Assembly: GCF_012927185.1 (NCBI RefSeq)
Contig: NZ_JABBGB010000001.1
Coordinates: 1,302,001 to 1,366,000 of the forward strand
Direction: 5' to 3'
From: Pseudoflavitalea sp. G-6-1-2
Lineage (GTDB): Bacteria; Bacteroidota; Bacteroidia; Chitinophagales; Chitinophagaceae
Length of the DNA stretch: 64,000 nucleotides
In this document: positions 16,295 to 24,956 of the stretch, piece by piece
How the letters are laid out: every line of letters starts with the position of its first letter
Position numbering within the stretch: position 1 is the first letter of the stretch
Program-made: the position numbers and the translations under genes
Notes under the pieces: generated by a model
Database searches by the model: none
The model's input: only the letters and a program-made list of their open reading frames with translations
What the model was told of the DNA's origin: nothing

Positions 16295-17689
16295 TTATTG
16301 TTTTTCAAAAGACCCCAGATCGGGTAGCCCTACGGGCCTTGGTTTACCATCGAGATCGATGGTAATGCCAGTTGCCATGCCTTTGTTGAGGGCAGGCGAT
16401 TCGTCTTTCAGTCTGAAATTGTAGAGTTTTTTCTGGGTCTCGATGAGTTCGAATGCCGGCGGTTGATTCAGTATCACGTTCGTGAGTGTAGTGTTTGCCG
16501 GATTGGTCTTTACTTTCAACAGGCAATTGGTAAAACTGAGATCGAATACGCCGCTTCCCTGTTTCTGTGCAATTACTTCGTTGTCTACATTTCCATTGTC
16601 GCCCCAGAAAATGCTGTTCACAAAATTTGCGTGCAGATCGGCGGTAACTGTATTATTGCCTTGTTTGTAGAAATCTGTAACGGCCAATACCGGATCTTTA
16701 TGCTGAATGTAACTGTTGCTGTACGATGCAACGGTGCAATGTGTGAAGCTGTAATTTCCTCCCTGCACCAGTACGAGGTTTTTGCCGCAATTGCTGATGA
16801 GGCAATTCTCGGCTTTCACGGAAGAGTTGATGGCCATAAGGCCGGCATCGAAACAATTATCTATGATCGTTTCTTTTAGGGTGAGTTTCGGTTGTCCGTT
16901 CGATGCAGGATGATCAACCACCACTCCCTGATATGAGTTCCTGATCTCTGTAAACTTCAGTTGATTATTGATGCTTTTATTCCGGAAGAAAATGCCGGGC
17001 CATGCGGATGGATAATTTTTGTAAGGCTCATCGAGACGGTCGCTGCGGAAGATCACTTTGTCTTTGTCATCCGCGCCACCATTGGCTTGCAGCGTACCAT
17101 CAATCAGAATTGGAGCATCTGCATGAAGATATACTCTGGTTCCTTTTTCGAGTGTAAGCGTAACGTTCTCTGCAACCTGCATTCCGCCGAGGATTACGTA
17201 GGGCAGATCGTTGGTCCAGGTTTCGTCGCCATTGATGTATGCAGAGCGGATGAAGTTGGCGTTTTGTCCCCATGCATCGAGCTGTACCCATTGTTGCTGA
17301 TTGTTGAAGCGGATGCCCACACTATCCTGAATAACAAAAGGAAGATTGGCCACGGAAGGATCGATCTTCACCGTTACAAAAACATAGAGACTGTCGTTGG
17401 CTTCTACTTCGAGGTTGGAAACGGTAGGGCCGTTGAATCCGTCTACATTGATTTTGAAAACAGATGCACTGCCTCCGCCGAGAGATACTTCGTCGATGCG
17501 CAGCTTCTGATCGTTCTGATTGAAGATGCGGAAAAGTTTGGTAACAGAACCGGTACTCGTAAATAAAGTATCGAAATGAAGGCTGTCAACTGAAGTAGTT
17601 ACATTGGCATTGCCGGTGATGAAGCTGTTCTTCTTACATGCGCTGAGAGTAATGCCGGCAATAATTATGGCAACCAGGATATTTTTCAT
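16295..17689 (-). CDS. Lipoprotein with beta-helix-like repeats
   Basis: 464 residues from the ATG at 17689 (an upstream ATG at 17725 would overlap comF). The signal peptide ends in the lipobox L-S-A-C with K-K after the Cys, usual for Bacteroidota surface or outer-membrane lipoproteins. An N-terminal beta-sandwich-like part (about 30-145) is followed by short repeats with many N, G and I (I-L-I-D-G-T-L-Q-A-N-G-G; I-I-D-N-C-F-D-A-G-L; L-I-S-N-C-G-K-N-L), the pattern of a right-handed parallel beta-helix. The C-terminus has S-P-A-L-N-K-G and I-D-L-D-G-K-P-R-P, common at the end of such proteins. A role in polysaccharide binding or cleavage is possible, but no catalytic residues are identified. 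Confidence 0.8.
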   Translation of the reverse strand: MKNILVAIIIAGITLSACKKNSFITGNANVTTSVDSLHFDTLFTSTGSVTKLFRIFNQNDQKLRIDEVSLGGGSASVFKINVDGFNGPTVSNLEVEANDSLYVFVTVKIDPSVANLPFVIQDSVGIRFNNQQQWVQLDAWGQNANFIRSAYINGDETWTNDLPYVILGGMQVAENVTLTLEKGTRVYLHADAPILIDGTLQANGGADDKDKVIFRSDRLDEPYKNYPSAWPGIFFRNKSINNQLKFTEIRNSYQGVVVDHPASNGQPKLTLKETIIDNCFDAGLMAINSSVKAENCLISNCGKNLVLVQGGNYSFTHCTVASYSNSYIQHKDPVLAVTDFYKQGNNTVTADLHANFVNSIFWGDNGNVDNEVIAQKQGSGVFDLSFTNCLLKVKTNPANTTLTNVILNQPPAFELIETQKKLYNFRLKDESPALNKGMATGITIDLDGKPRPVGLPDLGSFEKQ

Positions 17690-17709
17690 GCGTATCAAAA
17701 ATAAGGTTT

Positions 17710-18408
17710 TCATTTCATGGCACAAGCCAGGGTACAGATGCTAAGGGAGGCGATGGGCGCCTTGAGCAGCTCGCGGCTGCAGGCTTCGAGGGTGGCGCCG
17801 GTGGTGATCACATCGTCTACCAGCAGAATATGGCGGCCGGCAAGCTGATCAGGATCCTGCAAAACAAAGCTGCCATCGATATTTTGCCAGCGGGCGAGAC
17901 GATTGCGGCTGGTTTGTGAACTGCTGGCAGAAATGCGGGTAACCGCTTTGTTCAGGATGGGCAAATGGAGCTCACTGCTGATGCCTTCGCACAGAATAGC
18001 CGCCTGATTGTAATGTCGTTGCTTTTCTTTCCGGGGATGCAGGGGCAATGGCACCAATGCATCGATCTGTTTGAATCGGGATGATTGCTGAATTGCCCCG
18101 CCCATCTTTTTACCGAAAAAAAGTCCGATATCTTTTCGCTGTTTGTATTTGAACTGATGTATGAGCCGCTGTATTACGGAACCATGCGTATAAAAGAGAT
18201 AACTGGCTGCATGCAGAAACCGAAACCTGCCCATGAGCAGTTTCTCTGTGGTGTTTTCGTTGTGCGAAAGGAAATCGGTTACAGGTAAACGTTGCAGGCA
18301 GCTGAGACAGATCAGCTGCTCTTTGTCGATTGCGTCTGATCCGCATCCCGCGCAGGTTTGCGGAAAGAAGAGGTGCAGCAGCGATTGAGCGGCTTCCTGT
18401 ATTTGCAT
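17710..18408 (-). CDS. ComF family phosphoribosyltransferase-like protein
   Basis: 232 residues of the ComF family, needed in several bacteria for DNA uptake during competence. An N-terminal zinc-binding part has C-A-G-C-G and C-L-S-C, and the C-terminal phosphoribosyltransferase fold carries the PRPP-loop motif L-L-V-D-D-V-I-T-T-G-A-T. R-H-Y-N-Q-A precedes it, as in the family. It lies 10 nt after radA (same strand) and 20 nt before the lipoprotein gene, so radA-comF are probably one transcript. Together with comEC at 39.8-41.9 kb it suggests the strain may take up DNA, though no pilus genes are in the window. Confidence 0.9.
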   Translation of the reverse strand: MQIQEAAQSLLHLFFPQTCAGCGSDAIDKEQLICLSCLQRLPVTDFLSHNENTTEKLLMGRFRFLHAASYLFYTHGSVIQRLIHQFKYKQRKDIGLFFGKKMGGAIQQSSRFKQIDALVPLPLHPRKEKQRHYNQAAILCEGISSELHLPILNKAVTRISASSSQTSRNRLARWQNIDGSFVLQDPDQLAGRHILLVDDVITTGATLEACSRELLKAPIASLSICTLACAMK

Positions 18409-18418
18409 GTAGGTCGGA

Positions 18419-19795
18419 TTAGTTGAAAAGATACTGATACAGTTCTTCCACTCTTCCCATCTGTACTATCTCGATATTGAACTGTTGGTGATTGATTGCC
18501 TTCTGCGTGTACTTCGAAACGATGATCTTTTCGAAACCAAGTTTCTCTGCTTCGGCTATACGTTGTTCAATTCTGTTAACGGCGCGGATCTCTCCGCTCA
18601 ATCCTACTTCACCGGCGAAACAGATATCATAAGGAAGCGGAATATCTTCATATGAACTGAGTAACGAACAGAGCACGGCGAGGTCGATGCTGGGATCTTC
18701 CACTTTGATGCCTCCGGCGATATTCAGAAACACATCTTTCACCCCAAAATGGAACCCTCCTCTTTTTTCGAGTACCGCGAGGAGCAGTTGCAGCCTTCTG
18801 AGGTCGAATCCGGAGACGGTACGCTGAGGAGTACCGTAAACGCTCTGTGTTACAAGTGCCTGAACCTCAATGAGAAGAGGGCGCATGCCTTCGATGGTGG
18901 CGGCAATGGCGATACCGCTGAGGCGGTCTTCCTTTTGGGTCAGCAGAATGTCGGACGGGTTGTTCACCCCCCGCATCCCCTCGCTGCTCATCTCATAAAT
19001 ACCCAGTTCTGCAGTGCTTCCGAAGCGGTTTTTGAGTGTTCTGAGGATGCGATATGCGTAGTGACGGTCGCCTTCGAACTGCAATACGGTATCTACCATA
19101 TGTTCGAGAATTTTCGGACCTGCAATGCTGCCGTCTTTGGTGATATGCCCGATGAGGAAAACCGGAATGTTGGTGTCTTTGGCGAAACGTTGAAATTCCG
19201 AAGTGCATTCTCTGATCTGCGACACGCTGCCAGGAGATGAATCGATGTATGGAGACTGAATGGTTTGTATCGAGTCTACGATCACGAGATCTGGTTGCAG
19301 TTTCTTGATCTCCTGAAAAATTGTTTGCGTTAAGGTTTCGGTGAGGAGGTAGAAAGATTCGTTCTGCACTTTCAGTCTGTCTGCACGCAGCTTTATCTGC
19401 TGATCGCTTTCTTCTCCGCTGATATAAAGTGTAGTGATGTTTTTCATCTGCAGCGCATTCTGCAGAAAGAGTGTAGACTTACCGATGCCGGGTTCACCAG
19501 CAACGAGAACAAGACTTCCGGGAACGATGCCACCGCCTAAAACCCTGTTCAGCTCTGCATCTCCGGTAACGATGCGTTGGTGTTCGCTACTTTTTATTTC
19601 GTTCAGCGCAATAGTTTTTGCGCCGTTGTTTTTAGAATCGTCGTTCCTCCACTGCTTCTCTTTTTGGGAAACGTCTTTAGAAATTACTTCCTCCACAAAT
19701 GTATTCCAACTGTTACATGACGGACATTTGCCAGACCACTTTGGACTTTCATAACCACAGTTTGAACAGAAGAAGGCGGTTTTGATTTTGCTCAT
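18419..19795 (-). CDS. radA: DNA repair protein RadA
   Basis: 458 residues, full length. RecA-like ATPase that helps branch migration during recombination repair. The N-terminal zinc finger has C10, C13, C24 and C27. Walker A is G-E-P-G-I-G-K-S-T at 100-108, the RadA-specific K-N-R-F-G-S motif lies near residue 256, and a Lon-protease-like C-terminal domain ends in the usual form. It is the first gene of a likely radA-comF pair. No exact TAnnTTTG box is visible upstream. Confidence 0.97.
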   Translation of the reverse strand: MSKIKTAFFCSNCGYESPKWSGKCPSCNSWNTFVEEVISKDVSQKEKQWRNDDSKNNGAKTIALNEIKSSEHQRIVTGDAELNRVLGGGIVPGSLVLVAGEPGIGKSTLFLQNALQMKNITTLYISGEESDQQIKLRADRLKVQNESFYLLTETLTQTIFQEIKKLQPDLVIVDSIQTIQSPYIDSSPGSVSQIRECTSEFQRFAKDTNIPVFLIGHITKDGSIAGPKILEHMVDTVLQFEGDRHYAYRILRTLKNRFGSTAELGIYEMSSEGMRGVNNPSDILLTQKEDRLSGIAIAATIEGMRPLLIEVQALVTQSVYGTPQRTVSGFDLRRLQLLLAVLEKRGGFHFGVKDVFLNIAGGIKVEDPSIDLAVLCSLLSSYEDIPLPYDICFAGEVGLSGEIRAVNRIEQRIAEAEKLGFEKIIVSKYTQKAINHQQFNIEIVQMGRVEELYQYLFN

Positions 19796-20016
19796 GCGAT
19801 AAAGATACGTTGCGAAGAAACAATTTCAGGAAATGGAAAATGTGGATGCAGTGTTGATAACCCTGCCGGATAAAATAAACGGTCGAAAAAAATCCGAAGG
19901 AAAGATGAAAAGAAAAAATGCGGATGATGATGAAATCAAAAATGAAAAACGTGCAGAAAGTTGTTTCGAAAAAAGAGGAGGTGAAGTTGAAAATTTCTGA
20001 TCATAAAAGAGATCGT

Positions 20017-20032
20017 TTTTCTGATCAGAAAA
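20017..20032. repeat. 16-bp perfect palindrome
   Basis: TTTTCTGATCAGAAAA, a perfect palindrome. A second TCTGATCA lies 20 nt before it. It could be an operator site; nothing here shows which regulator. Confidence 0.5.
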
Positions 20033-20083
20033 TGAGTGAAAAAACACACGGGAAAAATACCCGGAACTTGTGGAATTTATAAA

Positions 20084-20120
20084 AAGTAAAAGGGCCAACA
20101 TTGCTGTTGACCCCTTACTT
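20084..20120 (-). terminator. Orphan terminator-like hairpin, minus strand
   Basis: Arms 20084-20100 and 20105-20120 pair with one C/A mismatch and one bulge around a 4-nt loop. Read on the minus strand the stem is followed by TTTTTATAAATT. No minus-strand gene ends here, so it may end a short unannotated RNA. Confidence 0.4.
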
Positions 20121-20436
20121 ACTAACCCATTAAATTCTTGCACTAAATTACAAATTCACGCCACATAACAAAATTATTTTTTAGGGTTGTGAATAAATAA
20201 TAATCGTTATGGAGACCGCTTTTGAAGTGTATAGTTTGTTGTAAATCAGTTATTTAAAATATTTTCACAATATAAGCCTGCGGTCACGGTGATAAAATGT
20301 CAGCCCTGTTTTTCAAGCTGGTTTTGATGTGACAAAACTGCTCAATTTATTGTCTGAAACTGACGAAAAAATGCAAAAAATAATTTGGTAACTGTTTTGA
20401 TATTTCATAGTTATTATTTAAAAATCCCAAGTACAA

Positions 20437-21129
20437 ATGACACTATCAATTTGGATCGTTTCTTTGATTTTTCTGGGGATCAGTGCACTGGTTTCCGGGG
20501 TCTTAAAAAGTAAGTTTAATGCTTATTCAAATGAGCCCCTCAGCAATGGAATGTCTGGGAGCGAAGTGGCCAGAAAGATGCTCCGGGATAACGGAATTAA
20601 CGACGTTCAGGTGGTTTCGGTAGACGGTTTTCTGAGCGACCACTACAATCCGGCCAATAAAACAGTGAATCTCAGCTCTAATGTATATAATGGAGTGTCC
20701 ATCGCCGCAGCGGCGGTAGCTGCCCACGAATGCGGTCACGCAGTACAGCACGCCACCAGATATCCCTGGCTGAATATGCGGAGCAAACTGGTTCCGGTAG
20801 TGCAGTTCAGCTCCAGCATTGTGCAATGGGTACTGCTTGCAGGGGTAATAATGGTGAATTCTTTCCCGCAATTACTGGTGGCTGGAGTCATCCTTTTTGC
20901 GCTAACTACTTTATTTTCAGTGATTACGCTTCCTGTGGAATACGATGCCAGCAATCGCGCGCTGGCCTGGCTGCAGCAAACCAATGTTACTAATCCGCAG
21001 GAATATCCCAAGGCAAAAGATGCCCTGAAGTGGGCTGCCCGTACTTATCTGGTGGCCGCACTGGCTTCGATAGCCACCCTGGTGCAGTATGTATTGATAT
21101 TACTGGGCAATAACCGGAGGAGGGATTAA
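20437..21129 (+). CDS. Membrane zinc metallopeptidase (YugP type)
   Basis: 230 residues of the neutral zinc metallopeptidase family (YugP, Zn_peptidase_2). Seen: an N-terminal transmembrane helix (4-22), the zinc motif H-E-C-G-H at 97-101 (H97, E98, H101), two more hydrophobic helices at about 120-160, the conserved P-V-E-Y-D-A-S-N-R-A with the likely third ligand region, and a C-terminal helix. It is membrane-bound with the active site probably facing the cytosol. The substrate is unknown. Single gene with its own terminator. Confidence 0.9.
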   Translation: MTLSIWIVSLIFLGISALVSGVLKSKFNAYSNEPLSNGMSGSEVARKMLRDNGINDVQVVSVDGFLSDHYNPANKTVNLSSNVYNGVSIAAAAVAAHECGHAVQHATRYPWLNMRSKLVPVVQFSSSIVQWVLLAGVIMVNSFPQLLVAGVILFALTTLFSVITLPVEYDASNRALAWLQQTNVTNPQEYPKAKDALKWAARTYLVAALASIATLVQYVLILLGNNRRRD

Positions 21130-21159
21130 AGAAAAACAGTAATTTTTTAATATTCTGGT

Positions 21160-21187
21160 AAAGCCATGCAGCAACCTGCATGGCTTT
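21160..21187 (+). terminator. Terminator after the zinc peptidase gene
   Basis: 12-bp perfect stem (21160-21171 with 21176-21187) around a CAAC loop. Confidence 0.75.
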
Positions 21188-21837
21188 CCTGTCTCGGAAA
21201 TAATAGAGACACCGATAACGATTGCTTATTCATACATTTTCATGCTAACGTTGCCATTTCCACAGGAAATGGTATCCCGGAAACGGGGATACTCTTACTC
21301 AAAACCAAACTGCAAAGAAAACTCTGGCTAACCACCGGAGTTTTTGATTTTAAGGACCTCTGCGTTTTTCTGCTTCCCTCCCTTGATTATTGTCAACTTA
21401 TTACAATGGCTGTCCGCAGAACCGGGCAATTTTCAGCTTCTGAAAACTCAAAGCCATATTCCGGCAATTCAATTTGAAAAATCTATACTCCGTAAATTTT
21501 TTCATCCCTGCATGAATTCTTCTGCTCAACTTTATGTAGAAGGAAAACTGTTTTTCGTTCTTATCAAATAACTGCCTGTATTTTTTGCAGGTAATAAAAT
21601 GAGTTGAGCGAATATTTTCGAACAGCCGCAAACGATGATCTGGTAATGGTTTGCTGTTGTATACACTTCGATAACACACCCTGCGTTTTGCTGGTCTGCG
21701 AGTGACCAGACCAGCCAACTGCGTGCAGCATATGGAAAAAAATACTTGTCTGTTTTTTTAATAATGTATTAACATTTCCTATTTTTCAGATCGACGAAAC
21801 CCAACAATACTTCTTTATCAAAACTAACAACATCCCA
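21188..21837 (+). other. Hairpin-rich intergenic region upstream of susC
   Basis: 650 nt with no credible gene. Several inverted repeats follow one another: CCATTTCC/GGAAATGG at about 21253-21272, a TATCCC/GGGATA hairpin at about 21273-21291, an imperfect stem ending in TTTTTG near 21345, a CTGCCTGTA...TGCAGGTAA pair near 21571-21594, and CTGGTC/GACCAG at about 21690-21709. A weak promoter (TTG at 21746, then TAACATTT at 21770-21777) could drive susC with a leader of about 55 nt. The earlier hairpins may belong to a small RNA or decayed DNA. Confidence 0.5.
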
Positions 21838-24800
21838 ATGAGAAAAATCTATGGCCTGTTGACCATGCTGCTGATGCTATGCTGGTCCGCGTCTCAGGCC
21901 CAGGTTAAGGATGTAACCGGTACGGTTACAGACTCCAAAGACGGATCCCCTCTCGCGAAAGTAACGGTGAAGGTTAAAGGTTCACCCGTTACTACCCAGA
22001 CTGGCCCCGACGGAACGTTTACTATTAAAGCTCCTGCAAATGCTACTGCTCTTGTATTTTCTTATGTAGGATACAATGATGTGGAGGCGCCCATTTCCGC
22101 ACAAATGAATATTACACTGGCAGCCGGCGATAAGTCGTTGTCTGAAGTAGTAGTAGTAGGTTATGGTACAAAAATCAAAAGAGATGTAACGGGCTCCATT
22201 GCCAAAGTAGGCGCCAAAGAACTGGCGAATACACCAGTAACAAGCTTTGAAGCTGCCATGCAAGGACGGGCGGCCGGTGTATTCATCGAGTCTGGCAGCG
22301 GTAAACTTGGACAGGCAATCAAAGTACGTGTTCGTGGATCCTCTTCCGTTACAGGTGGCAACGAGCCGCTGTATGTGGTAGATGGAATTCCTGTAATTAC
22401 TACAGATCTTTCAACAAATGGTGCAGCAACCAATCCCCTTGCTGACATCAATATCAACGATATCGAATCTGTTGAAATTCTGAAAGACGCTTCTGCAGCT
22501 GCCATCTATGGCGCCCGTGCGTCTAACGGTGTTGTACTGATCACCACCAAACGTGGTAAATCAGGAAAATCAAAAATCGAAGCCGGTTTTTTTGTTGGCA
22601 ATCAGAAGCCATCGAGAAAAATGAAATTCATGGATGCCGAGCAATACGTAAAATTTTATCGGGATGCTGCTATAGGTGCCGGTAAATATGAATTCAGAAG
22701 AGGCGATTGGGCAACGGAGCAGGAAGGGATTGATGCCAACATGGAGATCCTGGACGAAACTTTGGATTATTATGCTGCCGGAACCGATTGGAAAAATTAC
22801 AAAGTGAATACCAACTGGCAGAACGAAGCTTTCCAGAATGCACCTATCGGACAATATGATGTGAACCTCTCCGGGGGTAATGAAAAAACCACTTTCTACA
22901 TGGGACTTCAGTTCCTCGATCAGAAAGGAATACTGAAAAGGAACTCATTGAGAAGACACAGTGGAAGACTGAATCTCGATCATAAAGTAAATGATTGGAT
23001 GAGCGTTGGTATGAATCTGAGTTTTGCGCGTACGCTCAACGGAAGAGTTACCAATGATAACGGATTTTCCAATCCTTTACAGATTGTAGCGCTCCAGCCT
23101 ATTACTCCAATTATCGACCCCAGAACCGGGAAACTCAGCGGAGAACTCGATCCTGAAACCGGTTTACCCAATGAAGGCTATCCCTTATATTACAATCCTT
23201 TACTCAGTGTAAAAGGAGCCAGCTATAATACAACCAGTTATCGTGCATTGGGAAATCTTTATGCACAGGCACAGCTGACCAAAGAACTTTCATTTCGCAC
23301 GGAGTTTGGAATGGATGGTTTGATTCAGCATGAGGAAGGATACTACTCACCGATCACAGTGGCAGATTTCGAATTCGCCAGAGGTGGAGGATTTACAACC
23401 GACGATCAGATCGTGAATGTAAATACCAACAACTTCCTTCGCTATGCCAAAGTTTTCAAAGAAGAGCATAACCTGGATGTAGTGGCGGGTATGAGCTGGC
23501 AGCAGTTCCGACGTACAAAGGCAGATGCCGCAGCTGAATCGTTCCCTTCCGAAAATTATAAGAAACTAACCAGTGCTGCAGTGAAATCCAAGGTGAATTC
23601 AGAAGGCACCGAGTTTGCTTTCCTTTCCTATTTTGCCAGAGCTAACTATAAGTTTAAAGACAGGTATCTCTTATCATTGAGTGGTCGCTGGGATGGCTCA
23701 TCCCGTTTTGGTAAGAACAACCGATGGGGTTTCTTCCCTGCTGCCTCTGCAGGATGGATCATATCAGAAGAAGAATTTCTGAAAAAATCTGAGATCATCA
23801 GTTTTCTGAAACTGAAAGGAAGCATAGGACTTACCGGTAATGCGGAGATCGGCAACTTTACTTCCCTGGGCCTGTTTTCCGGAGACGCCGGATATGGCGG
23901 AACTCCCGGACAACACCCCACGCAAATGCCTAACCCTGATCTGAAATGGGAATCTACGCTGAGCACCGATGTTGGATTTGAAGTAGGCTTTCTCAATAAC
24001 AGAATTTCACTCGAAGTGGATCTGTATGTCAGAAATACCAAAGACCTTCTTTTAAGAAGAAATGTACCGCTCACAACAGGTTTCAGAACCCAAATGGTAA
24101 ACCTTGGCAAACTGAGCAACAAAGGCTTCGAGTTCTCTATCAACAGCGACAATATCGTTACTAAGAATTTCAGGTGGACTACCAATGTCAACTTTGGAAT
24201 GAACCGCAATAAGATCACCAACCTCGATGGTCAGGAGATCGGTGCAGATGAGAACAGGGCTATGGAAGGATATGCACTCGGTGTATTTGTAGGAAAAGAA
24301 TTTGCAGGAGCCAATCCGGATAATGGAGATGCTATGTACGTGAAGAATACGCTCAAGGCAGATGGCACTCGTGATCGTACACTTACCAACAAATACAATG
24401 AAGCAGAAAGAGTGGTTATTGGTAATCCAAATCCCGATTTCATTTATGGTATGAGAAACACTTTCAGCTACAAAGGATTTGATCTGGAAGTTCTGTTGCA
24501 GGGTGTGCAGGGTAATGATATCTATGCAGGGGCAGGGCCTTATATGTCGCACAACGGTTATGGATACGACAACCAAACAGTGGATCAATTGAATTCCTGG
24601 AAACAAAAAGGTCAGGAAACCATGGTGCCAGAAGCAAGGCTTGGTTATAACAATGGTTCCAGCCAGTCCAGCCGTTATATTTCAAGTGGATCTTATCTGC
24701 GACTCAAATCAGTAACGTTTGGATACAACATTCCAAAGATCATGCTGAACAGATGGAAGCTCGATCGTATACGCGTATATGTGAGAGGGCAAAACCTGGC

Positions 24801-24936
24801 TACCATTACCAATTACAAAGGATGGGATCCTGAAGTGAATGCAGACTTCAACGCTACCAATATCAATCAGGGTGTTGACTTCTATTCTGCACCTCAGGCC
24901 AGGGCGATCATCTTTGGATTCAACATTGGATTATAA
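21838..24936 (+). CDS. SusC/RagA family TonB-linked outer membrane protein
   Basis: 1032 residues. Signal peptide (1-21, cut before Q-V-K-D), an N-terminal carboxypeptidase-regulatory-like domain (about 25-95, G-T-V-T-D-S-K-D-G-S-P-L), the SusC motif L-S-E-V-V-V-V-G-Y-G-T, a plug domain (about 115-245, with S-V-E-I-L-K-D-A-S-A-A-A-I-Y-G-A-R-A), then a 22-strand-type barrel ending in aromatic F-G-F-N-I-G-L. It imports a ligand handed over by its SusD partner with energy from TonB. The substrate is unknown; no glycosidase, peptidase or sensor gene lies beside the pair, unlike a full polysaccharide utilisation locus. Confidence 0.96.
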   Translation: MRKIYGLLTMLLMLCWSASQAQVKDVTGTVTDSKDGSPLAKVTVKVKGSPVTTQTGPDGTFTIKAPANATALVFSYVGYNDVEAPISAQMNITLAAGDKSLSEVVVVGYGTKIKRDVTGSIAKVGAKELANTPVTSFEAAMQGRAAGVFIESGSGKLGQAIKVRVRGSSSVTGGNEPLYVVDGIPVITTDLSTNGAATNPLADININDIESVEILKDASAAAIYGARASNGVVLITTKRGKSGKSKIEAGFFVGNQKPSRKMKFMDAEQYVKFYRDAAIGAGKYEFRRGDWATEQEGIDANMEILDETLDYYAAGTDWKNYKVNTNWQNEAFQNAPIGQYDVNLSGGNEKTTFYMGLQFLDQKGILKRNSLRRHSGRLNLDHKVNDWMSVGMNLSFARTLNGRVTNDNGFSNPLQIVALQPITPIIDPRTGKLSGELDPETGLPNEGYPLYYNPLLSVKGASYNTTSYRALGNLYAQAQLTKELSFRTEFGMDGLIQHEEGYYSPITVADFEFARGGGFTTDDQIVNVNTNNFLRYAKVFKEEHNLDVVAGMSWQQFRRTKADAAAESFPSENYKKLTSAAVKSKVNSEGTEFAFLSYFARANYKFKDRYLLSLSGRWDGSSRFGKNNRWGFFPAASAGWIISEEEFLKKSEIISFLKLKGSIGLTGNAEIGNFTSLGLFSGDAGYGGTPGQHPTQMPNPDLKWESTLSTDVGFEVGFLNNRISLEVDLYVRNTKDLLLRRNVPLTTGFRTQMVNLGKLSNKGFEFSINSDNIVTKNFRWTTNVNFGMNRNKITNLDGQEIGADENRAMEGYALGVFVGKEFAGANPDNGDAMYVKNTLKADGTRDRTLTNKYNEAERVVIGNPNPDFIYGMRNTFSYKGFDLEVLLQGVQGNDIYAGAGPYMSHNGYGYDNQTVDQLNSWKQKGQETMVPEARLGYNNGSSQSSRYISSGSYLRLKSVTFGYNIPKIMLNRWKLDRIRVYVRGQNLATITNYKGWDPEVNADFNATNINQGVDFYSAPQARAIIFGFNIGL

Positions 24937-24956
24937 AAGCAATTAACAGCAGAATC

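Larger units (their letters stand above)
19796..20436. other. Intergenic region between radA and the zinc peptidase gene
   Basis: 641 nt without a convincing gene. It holds a purine-rich stretch on the plus strand (19833-20000, a doubtful 55-codon Lys/Glu-rich frame), a 16-bp palindrome at 20017-20032, and a terminator-like hairpin at 20084-20120 whose T-tract faces the minus strand. The last 250 nt are A/T-rich and should carry the promoter of the downstream gene, though no exact -7 box is seen. Confidence 0.6.

Noticed and set aside
19833-20000. 55-codon Lys/Glu-rich frame, plus strand
   Set aside because: A purine-rich stretch gives such codons by chance. No homologue or promoter; kept only as part of the intergenic note.
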